From: Firmicutes bacterium UBA5774
GTDB lineage: Bacteria; Bacillota; Clostridia; Peptostreptococcales; Anaerovoracaceae
Length of the DNA stretch: 28,256 bases
Direction: 5' to 3'
NCBI GenBank assembly: GCA_002418625.1
Contig: DIEM01000025.1
Coordinates: forward strand, 1-28,256
Shown: piece after piece, positions 15,268 through 23,078 of the stretch
Layout of the letters: each line of letters begins with the position of its first letter
Position numbering within the stretch: the first letter of the stretch is position 1
Notes under the pieces: generated by a model
Database searches by the model: none
What the model was told of the DNA's origin: nothing
Seen by the model: only the letters and a program-made list of their open reading frames with translations
Made by a program: the position numbers and the translations under genes

Positions 15268-15273
15268 ATTATA
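15268..15273 (-). promoter_or_regulatory. likely -10 of the ferritin promoter
   Basis: A perfect minus-strand TATAAT, 42 bases before the ferritin ATG. No good -35 is found at 17 bases (CGCGTA), which hints at activator dependence or read-through from kbl. A short hairpin CCCG-GTGAAA-CGGG sits immediately upstream of the -10. Confidence 0.45.
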
Positions 15274-15317
15274 CCCGTTTCACCGGGCTTTACGCGAAAC
15301 GCCCCTGGATCCGCAGC

Positions 15318-16499
15318 TCAGGCCAGCTCACGCATCGCTTCGCCGAACATCCTTACCGCGAAATCAAGATCCTCCTTTGTATGGGAGGCCGAGACCTGGG
15401 TCCTGATCCTGGCTTTGTTCATCGGCACGACCGGGTAAAAGAAGCCTGTCACATAAACGCCCTTTTCGAGCAGCCGTGCCGACATCTTCTGGGCAAGCAC
15501 CGCATCGCCCAGCATGATGGGCACGATCGGATGGATACTGTCGGCTATATCGAAGCCGGCTTTTTTCAATGCCAAGCGATAATGGGCCGTGTTGTCGAAA
15601 AGCCGATCGCGAAGTGCTGTGGAGGACGTGAGCATCTCAAGCACCTTGATCGTAGCAGACACGATGGAGGGCGCCAGCGTGTTTGAAAAAAGATAAGGCC
15701 TCGAGCGCTGCCGCAGCAGCTGTATGATTTCGCGCCTGCCGCTGATATAACCGCCGCTGGCGCCTCCCAGCGCCTTTCCAAGCGTGCCGGTCAGGATATC
15801 GATCCTGCCGGTGACGCCGCAATGCTCATGGGTCCCTCTTCCTGTCGTTCCCATGAATCCCGTCGCATGGCTGTCATCGACCATCACAAGCGCATCGTAC
15901 CTGTCCGCCAGATCGCAGAGATCCTTGAGATTGGCCACAGATCCATCCATGGAAAACACTCCGTCCGTCACGATCAGGCGGAACCTGTTGCCGCGGGTCT
16001 CCCGCAGCCTTTCTTCCAGATCGGCCATGTCCCTGTTCCGGTATCTGTACCGCTCCGCCTTGCAAAGCCTTATGCCGTCAATGATGCTCGCGTGGTTCAG
16101 CTCGTCGCTGATCACCGCGTCCTCTTCGGACAGCAGGACCTCGAAAATCCCGCCGTTCGCGTCAAAGCAAGAGGAATAAAGGATCGTGTCCTCGGTTCCA
16201 AGGAATTCCGAAAGTCCTGCCTCCAGCTGCTTGTGGATCTCCTGCGTGCCGCAGATGAACCTGACGGAGGACAGGCCGTAACCCCATTTGTCAAAGCTCT
16301 CTCGTGCCGCTTTTTCGACATCCGGATCATTAGCAAGGCCAAGATAATTGTTTGCGCACATGTTGAGGATATTGTTCCTGCCCATGATATCGATCCGGGC
16401 TCCCTGGGGTCCCTGAAGGATGCGTTCCTCCTTCCAGAGGCCACTTTCCTTTATTTTCGCCAGCTCGGACTGATAAAAAGATATATTCCCGCTGTTCAT
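15318..16499 (-). CDS. kbl: glycine C-acetyltransferase (2-amino-3-ketobutyrate CoA ligase)
   Basis: 393 residues, typical for the alpha-oxoamine synthase family. It converts 2-amino-3-ketobutyrate plus CoA to glycine and acetyl-CoA, using PLP. The PLP lysine is in TGTLGKALGGASGG near residue 240; other family motifs are NNYLGLA, GLSSVRFICGTQ, NHASIIDGIRL, TDGVFSMDG and VDDSHATGF. The ATG at 16499 uses a ribosome site (GGGGGTGAG) formed by the last codons of tdh, which ends seven bases upstream, so the two are coupled. The in-frame extension to 16586 lies inside tdh and is rejected. It is the last gene of the T-box operon; no strong U-tracted terminator follows. Confidence 0.96.
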   Translation of the reverse strand: MNSGNISFYQSELAKIKESGLWKEERILQGPQGARIDIMGRNNILNMCANNYLGLANDPDVEKAARESFDKWGYGLSSVRFICGTQEIHKQLEAGLSEFLGTEDTILYSSCFDANGGIFEVLLSEEDAVISDELNHASIIDGIRLCKAERYRYRNRDMADLEERLRETRGNRFRLIVTDGVFSMDGSVANLKDLCDLADRYDALVMVDDSHATGFMGTTGRGTHEHCGVTGRIDILTGTLGKALGGASGGYISGRREIIQLLRQRSRPYLFSNTLAPSIVSATIKVLEMLTSSTALRDRLFDNTAHYRLALKKAGFDIADSIHPIVPIMLGDAVLAQKMSARLLEKGVYVTGFFYPVVPMNKARIRTQVSASHTKEDLDFAVRMFGEAMRELA

Positions 16500-16506
16500 T
16501 TCCGTC

Positions 16507-17544
16507 TCACCCCCAATTGAGTATGACTTTGCCTGAATTTCCGGATGCCATGATATCGAAGCCCTGCTGGAAATCCTTATAATCAAATCGATGTGTGATG
16601 ACAGGTAAAATATCGAGCCCCGATTGAAGCATGACCGTCATTTTGTACCAGGTTTCGTACATCTCCCTGCCGTATATGCCCTTGATCGTGAGCCCGTTGA
16701 AAACGACCTTGTCCCAGTCGATTTGCGTTCCCGGGCTCTGGATGCCGAGCATCGCGATTTTTCCGCCGTGACACATATTATCGATCAGATCCGAAAAAGC
16801 CGAAGCATTTCCCGACATTTCAAGTCCGACATCGAATCCCTCCTTCATATCAAGCTTGGCGACTGCGTCGGTGATCGTCTCCCGGGTACTGTCGATGGCC
16901 AGCGTGGCTCCCATATTTCGAGCTATATCCAGCCGATAAGGATTGACGTCACTGATCACAACGTGCCTGGCTCCAGCATGCCTGGCCACGGCTGCGGCCA
17001 TGATGCCGATGGGGCCGGCGCCGGTGATCATGACATCTTCACCGAGCACATTGAAAGCCAGCGCCGAGTGGACCGCATTGCCGAGCGGGTCGAAACAGCT
17101 CAGCACATCTGTCGGGATAGATGGATCGCAATGCCAGACATTGGTGACCGGGATGGAAAGATATTCCGCGAAGGCTCCCTGCCTGTTCACGCCGACGCCG
17201 CTCGTATGGGCGCACAGATGTCTCCTTCCGGCCAGGCAGTTTCTGCATCGTCCGCAGACCAGATGCCCTTCGCCGGACACGAGATCGCCTGTTTTAAAAT
17301 CAAAAACATTGATGCCTACGGCTTCAACGGTTCCAACAAACTCGTGGCCGATGACCATGGGCGTCGGCACGGTTTTCCGGGCCCATTCGTTCCACTCGTA
17401 AATATGGATATCCGTCCCGCAGATCGATGTCTTAAGGATCTTGATCAGGACATCGTTGATACCGATCTCCGGCACAGGGACCTCCTCTATCCAGATACCC
17501 GGCTCCGGATATTTCTTGACCAGGGCTTTCATCATTCTAGGCAT
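16507..17544 (-). CDS. tdh: L-threonine 3-dehydrogenase (zinc type)
   Basis: 345 residues of the medium-chain alcohol dehydrogenase family. It oxidises threonine to 2-amino-3-ketobutyrate, the substrate of the next gene. Catalytic zinc ligands Cys42 (SICGTDIHIYEW) and His67 (IGHEF) are present, as is the structural zinc set Cys97, 100, 103 and 111. The NAD loop is GAGPIGIMAAA. CGTDIHIYEWNEWA is distinctive of threonine dehydrogenase over sorbitol dehydrogenases. The ATG at 17544 has GGAG nine bases before it and lies inside tyrA, overlapping it by 13 bases, so tdh is translated as part of the aromatic operon. Confidence 0.96.
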   Translation of the reverse strand: MPRMMKALVKKYPEPGIWIEEVPVPEIGINDVLIKILKTSICGTDIHIYEWNEWARKTVPTPMVIGHEFVGTVEAVGINVFDFKTGDLVSGEGHLVCGRCRNCLAGRRHLCAHTSGVGVNRQGAFAEYLSIPVTNVWHCDPSIPTDVLSCFDPLGNAVHSALAFNVLGEDVMITGAGPIGIMAAAVARHAGARHVVISDVNPYRLDIARNMGATLAIDSTRETITDAVAKLDMKEGFDVGLEMSGNASAFSDLIDNMCHGGKIAMLGIQSPGTQIDWDKVVFNGLTIKGIYGREMYETWYKMTVMLQSGLDILPVITHRFDYKDFQQGFDIMASGNSGKVILNWG

Positions 17545-18395
17545 TGGCTGTCGCTCCTTTCCTTCCGGAGGCTCTCCTCCTTCAGCAGGCGCCCTTCTCT
17601 GAGGAGTTCCCTCAATTTGCCGGCGTCGCCCTTTTGGATCGCTTCTTTGTATTCATTCAGATGGCCGATATACAGTTCCAGTTCCTCTGTCAGATAATCG
17701 CTGTTCATCATGAATAGCGCCGTCCACAGATCCTCATTGAGCTTTGCCACCCGGGTCAGGTCCTGGAAGCTGCCGGCGCTGAAGCCTATTTCGCTTGAAA
17801 GCGCAGGACTCTTGACATATGCATTCGAAGCGATATGGGCCAATTGGGACGTAAATGCGATGTTGCGGTCGTGCTGTGCCGGCGTTGCGGTCACTACCAT
17901 TCCAAAGCCCATTTCTCCGGCAAGGTTCGCGATCACATCCACAGCGGCCTCCGGTGTCCTGTCTGTGGGCGTGATGATAAAGCTGGCTCCTCTGAATATC
18001 GCGGCATCCGAATGGTCGTAGCCTGAAAATTCCCTGCCCGCCATAGGATGCGTTCCAAGATATATCACGCCGTGGTCCATCAGCAGTCCCTCCGCCTCAG
18101 CGACCGGAGCACGCTTGACGCCGCAGACGTCGCAAACGATGGCGCCCTTGCGGAAATCAGCGGCATGACCGCGCATGAAATCTATAGTCTGCTCCGGATG
18201 CAGGCAAACGAATATGATATCGGGCTTTCCGAGGTCCTTCGATTCCAGGATCCCGTCAATTGCCTTTTCCTGCAGGGCTTTTCCGGTCGCTGCCGGATCG
18301 ATGTCGCGGCCTGAAACCCGATGTGCCGTATTCTCCTTGATCGCCTTGCTGATAGAGCCGCCGATCAGGCCAAGTCCAATAACACCTATTTCCAT
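17532..18395 (-). CDS. tyrA: prephenate dehydrogenase
   Basis: 287 residues, a monofunctional enzyme without a fused chorismate mutase or C-terminal ACT domain. It oxidatively decarboxylates prephenate to 4-hydroxyphenylpyruvate for tyrosine. The NAD-binding GLGLIGGS is at residues 7-14 and the prephenate-site GTHPMAGRE follows near 114-122. AGGAG stands before the ATG. An 88-base gap with a GC-rich hairpin separates it from the DAHP synthase upstream, the second largest intergenic gap in the operon. It overlaps tdh by 13 bases at its 3' end. Lack of an ACT domain means tyrosine feedback would have to act elsewhere or on the core. Confidence 0.95.
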   Translation of the reverse strand: MEIGVIGLGLIGGSISKAIKENTAHRVSGRDIDPAATGKALQEKAIDGILESKDLGKPDIIFVCLHPEQTIDFMRGHAADFRKGAIVCDVCGVKRAPVAEAEGLLMDHGVIYLGTHPMAGREFSGYDHSDAAIFRGASFIITPTDRTPEAAVDVIANLAGEMGFGMVVTATPAQHDRNIAFTSQLAHIASNAYVKSPALSSEIGFSAGSFQDLTRVAKLNEDLWTALFMMNSDYLTEELELYIGHLNEYKEAIQKGDAGKLRELLREGRLLKEESLRKERSDSQCLE

Positions 18396-18413
18396 TATGC
18401 TCTCCTGTTTGTA

Positions 18414-18450
18414 CCGCGGCGTATGCAGTCCCGACGAAATGCTGCCGCGG
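18414..18450 (-). other. intercistronic hairpin upstream of tyrA
   Basis: A 7-base GC-only stem (CCGCGGC / GCCGCGG) with a short inner helix GCA/TGC lies between the second DAHP synthase and tyrA, ending a few bases before the tyrA ribosome site. No U-tract follows, so it is more likely an RNA processing, stability or translation-control element than a terminator. Confidence 0.55.
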
Positions 18451-18483
18451 GTGATTATGAAATTGCTTGCTTGCGAGCCGTGA

Positions 18484-19494
18484 TCAAAGCACCTTGTTCT
18501 CGTAGCCGCACAGCGCCTTCACATCCTTCATCACGACATCAAAATCGTCCGGAGTGATCGACTGGGCTCCATCGCACAAGGCAGCCTGCGGATTGTTGTG
18601 GACTTCTATGATAAGCCCGTCTGCGCCTGCGACGATGGCGGCTTTCGACAGCGGCCTGACAAGGAACGAGATGCCTGTCGCATGACTCGGATCCACGATC
18701 ACAGGCAAGTTTGTAAGCTTTTTCAGCAGAGGCACCGCCGAAATATCAAGCGTATTGCGCGTTGCCGTCTCGAAAGTCCGGATACCGCGCTCGCAGAGAA
18801 TCACATTGCTGTTTCCGCCGGCCAGAATGTATTCCGCGCTCATGAGCAATTCCTCAATTGAGCTTGACAGTCCTCGTTTCAAGAGAATCGGTTTGTCCGA
18901 TCTGCCGAGCTGCCGCAGCATCTCGAAATTCTGCATGTTCCTGGCCCCGACCTGAATGATGTCAACATCGCTGTAAAGGTCCAGATAATTAAGGCTAATG
19001 AGCTCCGTGACAAGCGGAAGACCAGTCTCTTTCTTGGCTTCAAGCAATAAATCTATGCCCTCCGCCTTCAGTCCCTGAAAAGCATACGGGGAGGTCCTTG
19101 GCTTGAAGGCGCCCCCGCGGAGGAATTTGGCGCCAGACGCCTTGACGCGCATTGCGACCTCCATGATCTGATCATGGGATTCCACTGAACATGGACCGGC
19201 TATGACGCTGAATCGGCCGGCTCCGAAGCCGCCGTCACCGACAGCGATCATGGCGTCTTCCGCATGGAATTTCCTGTTTGCAAACTTGAACGGCTCCGAT
19301 ATCCTCTTGACATCCTCGACAAGCTCATTGGCTCGGATCAGGTCGATATCCAGGCTGACGGTATCGCCTACCAGCCCGATGATCGTCGTGGTCGCGCCCT
19401 GGCTGTAATGGATATCAAACCCCCTTTGCCTGAACTGTTCGATGAAGGCCTCTTCTTTTGCCTTATCATGATGCTGCTTTAAAATGATGATCAT
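18484..19494 (-). CDS. aroF: 3-deoxy-7-phosphoheptulonate (DAHP) synthase, type I-beta, second copy
   Basis: 336 residues. It condenses PEP and erythrose 4-phosphate, the entry step to the shikimate pathway. An N-terminal ferredoxin-like regulatory domain (about 1-75, MIIILKQH to VSLD..LVEDVKRI) precedes the barrel with GPCSVES, KPRTSPYAFQGL, VGARNMQNFE, LLKRGLSSSIEE, CERGIRTFET and DPSHATG. The ATG at 19494 has GGAGGAAGAAAC before it; a longer frame to 19563 is not supported. A paralog opens the operon. The 106-base gap to pheA is rich in short palindromes. Two copies suggest separate feedback properties. Confidence 0.96.
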   Translation of the reverse strand: MIIILKQHHDKAKEEAFIEQFRQRGFDIHYSQGATTTIIGLVGDTVSLDIDLIRANELVEDVKRISEPFKFANRKFHAEDAMIAVGDGGFGAGRFSVIAGPCSVESHDQIMEVAMRVKASGAKFLRGGAFKPRTSPYAFQGLKAEGIDLLLEAKKETGLPLVTELISLNYLDLYSDVDIIQVGARNMQNFEMLRQLGRSDKPILLKRGLSSSIEELLMSAEYILAGGNSNVILCERGIRTFETATRNTLDISAVPLLKKLTNLPVIVDPSHATGISFLVRPLSKAAIVAGADGLIIEVHNNPQAALCDGAQSITPDDFDVVMKDVKALCGYENKVL

Positions 19495-19600
19495 GTTTCT
19501 TCCTCCTTCTTTCTGTATTTTTATTAAACTTGAAATTTCATTATCGGGCGCACCCGGGTCCACCGGTGTTCGCGGGCATCAGAGCTCCCAGCGCAGCCTG

Positions 19601-20731
19601 TCAATCCGAATCCACATAGTTGCCAAGGAACCGGATCTCCTCCAGCTCATTGAACAGCATGCACAGGATCGAACGGATCTCCCTGCTGTCGACATGTCCG
19701 GTGATATCCATATAAAACCGGTATTCCCATGGCTTCTGCGGAAGCGGAAGCGACTGCAGATTGACGAGATTGATCCTGTAGTCCGCTGCGACAGACAATA
19801 TATTGGAAAGCGAACCGCTTTCATGGGGCAGCGTGAAGCATAACGAAATACGGTTTGCCTCAGGCGCGATCATCGGCTGCTTTGTGACGGCAATGAATCG
19901 CGTTTTGTTGAAAACCGAATCATTGATATCCTGCTCGATGATCTGCAGCCCGTACAGCTCCGCCGACATGGCCGAAGCGATGGCCGCGTTGGCGGGATTG
20001 CCTTCCTGCGCTATCTTTTGGGCTGCGACGGATGTATTGATATCGGTCAGGGGCGTCCAGCCATGCTCCCGGATGTAATCGGCGCATTGTCCAAGCGCCT
20101 GAGGATGAGACAGCACACATTTAATGCCGCTGATTTCCGAACCTTTGACACCGAGCAGGCAGTGGCTGATCGGAAGCGCGAGGCTGTCGGAAATGTAAAG
20201 GCTGCGCTTCATGAGTCCCTCATAGACGTCAGCGACGATCCCCTCCGTCGTGTTGTAGATCGGCAGGACCCCCGCGTCGCAGGCGCCCTCCGCCACTGCC
20301 GCCATGACATTGTCGAAGTGGACCAGGCCCTCCATTTCAGCCTCAGGATACATCCTTGCCGCGGCGCTCTGCGTATATGATCCGGGCAGGCCGGCATAGG
20401 CCACTCTTGCGATATCGGTTCCGCGCACAATATCGGTGCCGATGATCTCCTCCGCCGACATCGTCTCGCTGAGTATCTCATATTGGCGTTCCCTGCTCTG
20501 CCGCATGATCGTCTTGTACAGCAGCCTGATTTTATGGGCGTTTTTTTCTCCGGCCATATCGATGACCTTTCGGATGATCGCCTCTTCCCTGTCAGGTCTG
20601 TAAATGCTTCCGCCGGTGTCGCGCTTCAGACCGGCGACTTCGGACACGATATCCATGCGTTCTTTATATAGCTCCACGATCTTCCGGTCGATCTCGTCGA
20701 TCCTGCTGCGGAGGCCCTCAAGTTCGTTCAT
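19601..20731 (-). CDS. pheA: bifunctional chorismate mutase/prephenate dehydratase (P-protein)
   Basis: 376 residues. An AroQ-type chorismate mutase helix bundle (about 1-85: LRSRIDEIDRKIVELYKERM...YRPDREE) is followed by prephenate dehydratase (about 107-285: VAYAGLPGSYTQSAA, YNTTEGIVADV, the catalytic TRF at 277-279) and a C-terminal ACT domain (about 295-372). It leads from chorismate to phenylpyruvate for phenylalanine. The ACT motif usually written ESRP reads QSLP at 326-329, and the GALV-like motif reads SGSL at 305-308; these positions bind Phe for feedback in relatives. The ATG overlaps aroC by 14 bases with GGAGG nine bases upstream; a large in-frame extension antisense to nothing but inside aroC is rejected. 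Confidence 0.96.
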   Translation of the reverse strand: MNELEGLRSRIDEIDRKIVELYKERMDIVSEVAGLKRDTGGSIYRPDREEAIIRKVIDMAGEKNAHKIRLLYKTIMRQSRERQYEILSETMSAEEIIGTDIVRGTDIARVAYAGLPGSYTQSAAARMYPEAEMEGLVHFDNVMAAVAEGACDAGVLPIYNTTEGIVADVYEGLMKRSLYISDSLALPISHCLLGVKGSEISGIKCVLSHPQALGQCADYIREHGWTPLTDINTSVAAQKIAQEGNPANAAIASAMSAELYGLQIIEQDINDSVFNKTRFIAVTKQPMIAPEANRISLCFTLPHESGSLSNILSVAADYRINLVNLQSLPLPQKPWEYRFYMDITGHVDSREIRSILCMLFNELEEIRFLGNYVDSD

Positions 20732-21812
20732 AGCCGAATGCCTCCAACATGATATCAGTGGCCGCGATGGCGGATACCGCCTCGATGACGGGCACCGCCC
20801 TGACCGCGATGCAGGGATCGTGTCTTCCGGGGACGGACAGTTCTTCCATAGTGCCGGTTTTGATATTTGCCGTGAGCTGCGGCTTCGCGATGGACGCGGT
20901 CGGCTTGAAGGCCGCCCTGAAGATGATCGGCGCGCCGGTCGTGATGCCTCCCAGGCAGCCGCCGCTGTTATTGGTTTCCGGACAGATCTTGTCGTCCTTG
21001 ACGCAATATTTGTCATTGGCCTGGGAACCGAACATCCGGGCGATATTGAAGCCCTCTCCGAATTCCACTCCCTTCACGCCCGGAACGGCAAATACGATAT
21101 CTGCAATCCTGCTTTCGACAGCATCGAACATCGGGCTTCCAAGTCCCGCGCGCATACCGGCAACGGCACACTCGACAACGCCTCCGACAGAATCGCCATC
21201 GGCTTTTCTTGCAAGGATCTCCGCCATGGCCCGCGCGCCTGCTTCTTCACTGATGAAAGGCAGTTCGCGGCCGGCCAGCCTGTCGAAGAATTCGCGATCC
21301 ATGTGCCGGTTTTCAAAGCTGTCGTCTGATATCGCGCCTACGCTTTTAAGATGGGCTCCAATCATGACGCCATAGCCTTTGAGATAGAGCTTGCATAAGG
21401 CGCCGGCAAAGACGAGCGGCGCCGTCAGCCTGCCGGAAAAATGGCCGCCGCCCCGCAGGTCACTGTATCCCTTATAACGCTGCCTGCTGGTCAGATCCGC
21501 ATGGGACGGCCGCGGCACGTCGGCAAGGTCCAAATAATCAGCGGAGCGGGTATTCGTATTCCGGATCATGCCGCATACTGGCGCCCCTGTCGTTGTTCCC
21601 TTATAAACGCCTGAAACGATCTCGCATTCATCGCTTTCCTTCCTTGGCGTCGCCAGTCTGCCCCCCGGCGCCCGCCTGGCCATTTCCAAGCGGATGAACT
21701 CCTCATCCACCGCTATGCCGGCCGGAAAACCGTCGATGACGATGCCGACACCTGCCCCGTGGGATTCGCCGAACACCGATATTTTTAAAATCCTACCCCA
21801 TGTCGATCCCAT
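20718..21812 (-). CDS. aroC: chorismate synthase
   Basis: 364 residues, full length. It eliminates phosphate from EPSP to give chorismate using reduced FMN. Signatures visible: FGESHG near residue 14, RRAPGG and RKESDECEIVSG, the central GGGHFSGRLTAPLVFAGAL, and C-terminal GRHDPCIAVRAVPVIEA. GGGGTG precedes the ATG. The start lies inside the end of aroA with 20 bases shared in another frame, and its own end overlaps pheA by 14 bases, so aroA-aroC-pheA form a tightly coupled block. No separate flavin reductase domain is present, so reduced FMN must come from elsewhere. Confidence 0.97.
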   Translation of the reverse strand: MGSTWGRILKISVFGESHGAGVGIVIDGFPAGIAVDEEFIRLEMARRAPGGRLATPRKESDECEIVSGVYKGTTTGAPVCGMIRNTNTRSADYLDLADVPRPSHADLTSRQRYKGYSDLRGGGHFSGRLTAPLVFAGALCKLYLKGYGVMIGAHLKSVGAISDDSFENRHMDREFFDRLAGRELPFISEEAGARAMAEILARKADGDSVGGVVECAVAGMRAGLGSPMFDAVESRIADIVFAVPGVKGVEFGEGFNIARMFGSQANDKYCVKDDKICPETNNSGGCLGGITTGAPIIFRAAFKPTASIAKPQLTANIKTGTMEELSVPGRHDPCIAVRAVPVIEAVSAIAATDIMLEAFGYERT

Positions 21813-23076
21813 GGATCACACCCCCCAATTTCTTATAATCTTCAAAAAAGTGCGGATAAGATTTGCTGACGCATTCATATCCTTTTATAGTAACTGGTGA
21901 CGCGCACTTGGCTGCCGCCGTCGCGAGCGCCATGACGATGCGATGGTCTCCATGCCCGCCGGCTGTACCGCCTTCCAGAACATCCCTGCCTTTGATGATC
22001 AGTTCGTCACATTCCACACTGATCGCCGCGCCGATCGACGACAGCGCATCCGCTGTGGATTCAAGCCTGTCGCTCTCCTTGAAGCGCAGCCGGCCGGCAT
22101 TCCATATGCGTGTCGAGCCCTCCGCGAACGCGGCGACGGCTGCCAGTACCGGCACGATATCCGGAATCTGGGCAGCATCGATCTCAATGCTTTTCAGATC
22201 TCCGGCACTGCACCTGATACTGCCATCCTGCTGCTCCCGGACCTCGGCGCCGAATTGCCTGAGCAGATCGACCACTGCTTTGTCTCCCTGTCTTGACACC
22301 ATATCCATGCCAGAGACGGCGACATCGCCGCCGATGGCTCCGGCGCACAGCCAGAAAGCTGCCTGGGACCAGTCGCACTCTGCTGTGTAATCACGGGGGC
22401 CGTACTCCTGGCCTCCTTTTATATGATATGTATTCCCGATTTGTTCGACTTGGACTCCGAAGCTCTCCATGACGGATATCGTTATATCGACATAGGTCCT
22501 GGATTCGAACGGCTCCTCGACATGGATGGCCGAATCACCCGGACATAATGGGAGAGCGAGCAGCAGACCGGTGATATATTGGGAGCTGACAGCCCCTGAT
22601 ATCGTATAATTTCCGCTCCTCAGCCTTCCCTTGACGCCAAGCGGCAGGCTTTTCCCCTCTGGATGCGTCATCTCGACGCCATTATCCTTCAATACGTCGA
22701 AATATGTTCCGAGAGGCCGCTCCGGCAAGCGGCCGCCGCCTTCAAAGACAGCCTCCGCGCCCAGCGCCGCCGCGACAGGAATCATGAATCTCAATGTAGA
22801 GCCCGATTCCCCGCAGTGGAGCCTTGCAGGCCCTGACATACCGGCGGCTCCGCCTATCCCGCTGACGGCGATCGTATCGCCGTCAAATGCCGCAAAGGCT
22901 CCAAGGGCATTGAGTGTTCCCAGCGTGGCCTCGATATCGTCCGAAGAGATCACATTTCTGATCCGGCTTTCGCCGTTTGCCAGCGCGGCACAGATCAGCG
23001 CGCGATGCAGCACACTTTTCGACGGGATTCCAGGAATATTTCCTGTCAATGGTCTCGATTCGATCGTTATATCCAT
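21793..23076 (-). CDS. aroA: 3-phosphoshikimate 1-carboxyvinyltransferase (EPSP synthase)
   Basis: 427 residues. It joins PEP to shikimate 3-phosphate. The shikimate-phosphate site Lys20-Ser21 is in IPSKSVLHR; the PEP/glyphosate loop is GESGSTLRF at residues 89-97, which differs from the LGNAGT of E. coli-type enzymes but is the form seen in several clostridial proteins. RFKESDRLE and GGHGDHRIVMALA match the family. GGGAG precedes the ATG and the aroB stop is two bases upstream. Its last codons overlap aroC. Confidence 0.97.
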   Translation of the reverse strand: MDITIESRPLTGNIPGIPSKSVLHRALICAALANGESRIRNVISSDDIEATLGTLNALGAFAAFDGDTIAVSGIGGAAGMSGPARLHCGESGSTLRFMIPVAAALGAEAVFEGGGRLPERPLGTYFDVLKDNGVEMTHPEGKSLPLGVKGRLRSGNYTISGAVSSQYITGLLLALPLCPGDSAIHVEEPFESRTYVDITISVMESFGVQVEQIGNTYHIKGGQEYGPRDYTAECDWSQAAFWLCAGAIGGDVAVSGMDMVSRQGDKAVVDLLRQFGAEVREQQDGSIRCSAGDLKSIEIDAAQIPDIVPVLAAVAAFAEGSTRIWNAGRLRFKESDRLESTADALSSIGAAISVECDELIIKGRDVLEGGTAGGHGDHRIVMALATAAAKCASPVTIKGYECVSKSYPHFFEDYKKLGGVIHGIDMG

Positions 23077-23078
23077 GT

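Noticed and set aside
15277..15290. CCCG-GTGAAA-CGGG hairpin as the operon terminator after kbl
   Set aside because: The stem is only four pairs and is followed by TATAATTAAT rather than a U-tract; it more likely belongs to the ferritin promoter.
16624..17697. 357-residue plus-strand frame
   Set aside because: It is antisense to tdh and part of tyrA, both with full family motifs; no ribosome site or recognisable domain.
20732..21016. 95-residue N-terminal extension of PheA
   Set aside because: It runs through aroC in another frame, is Arg/Ser-rich nonsense, and the true ATG with GGAGG is at 20731.
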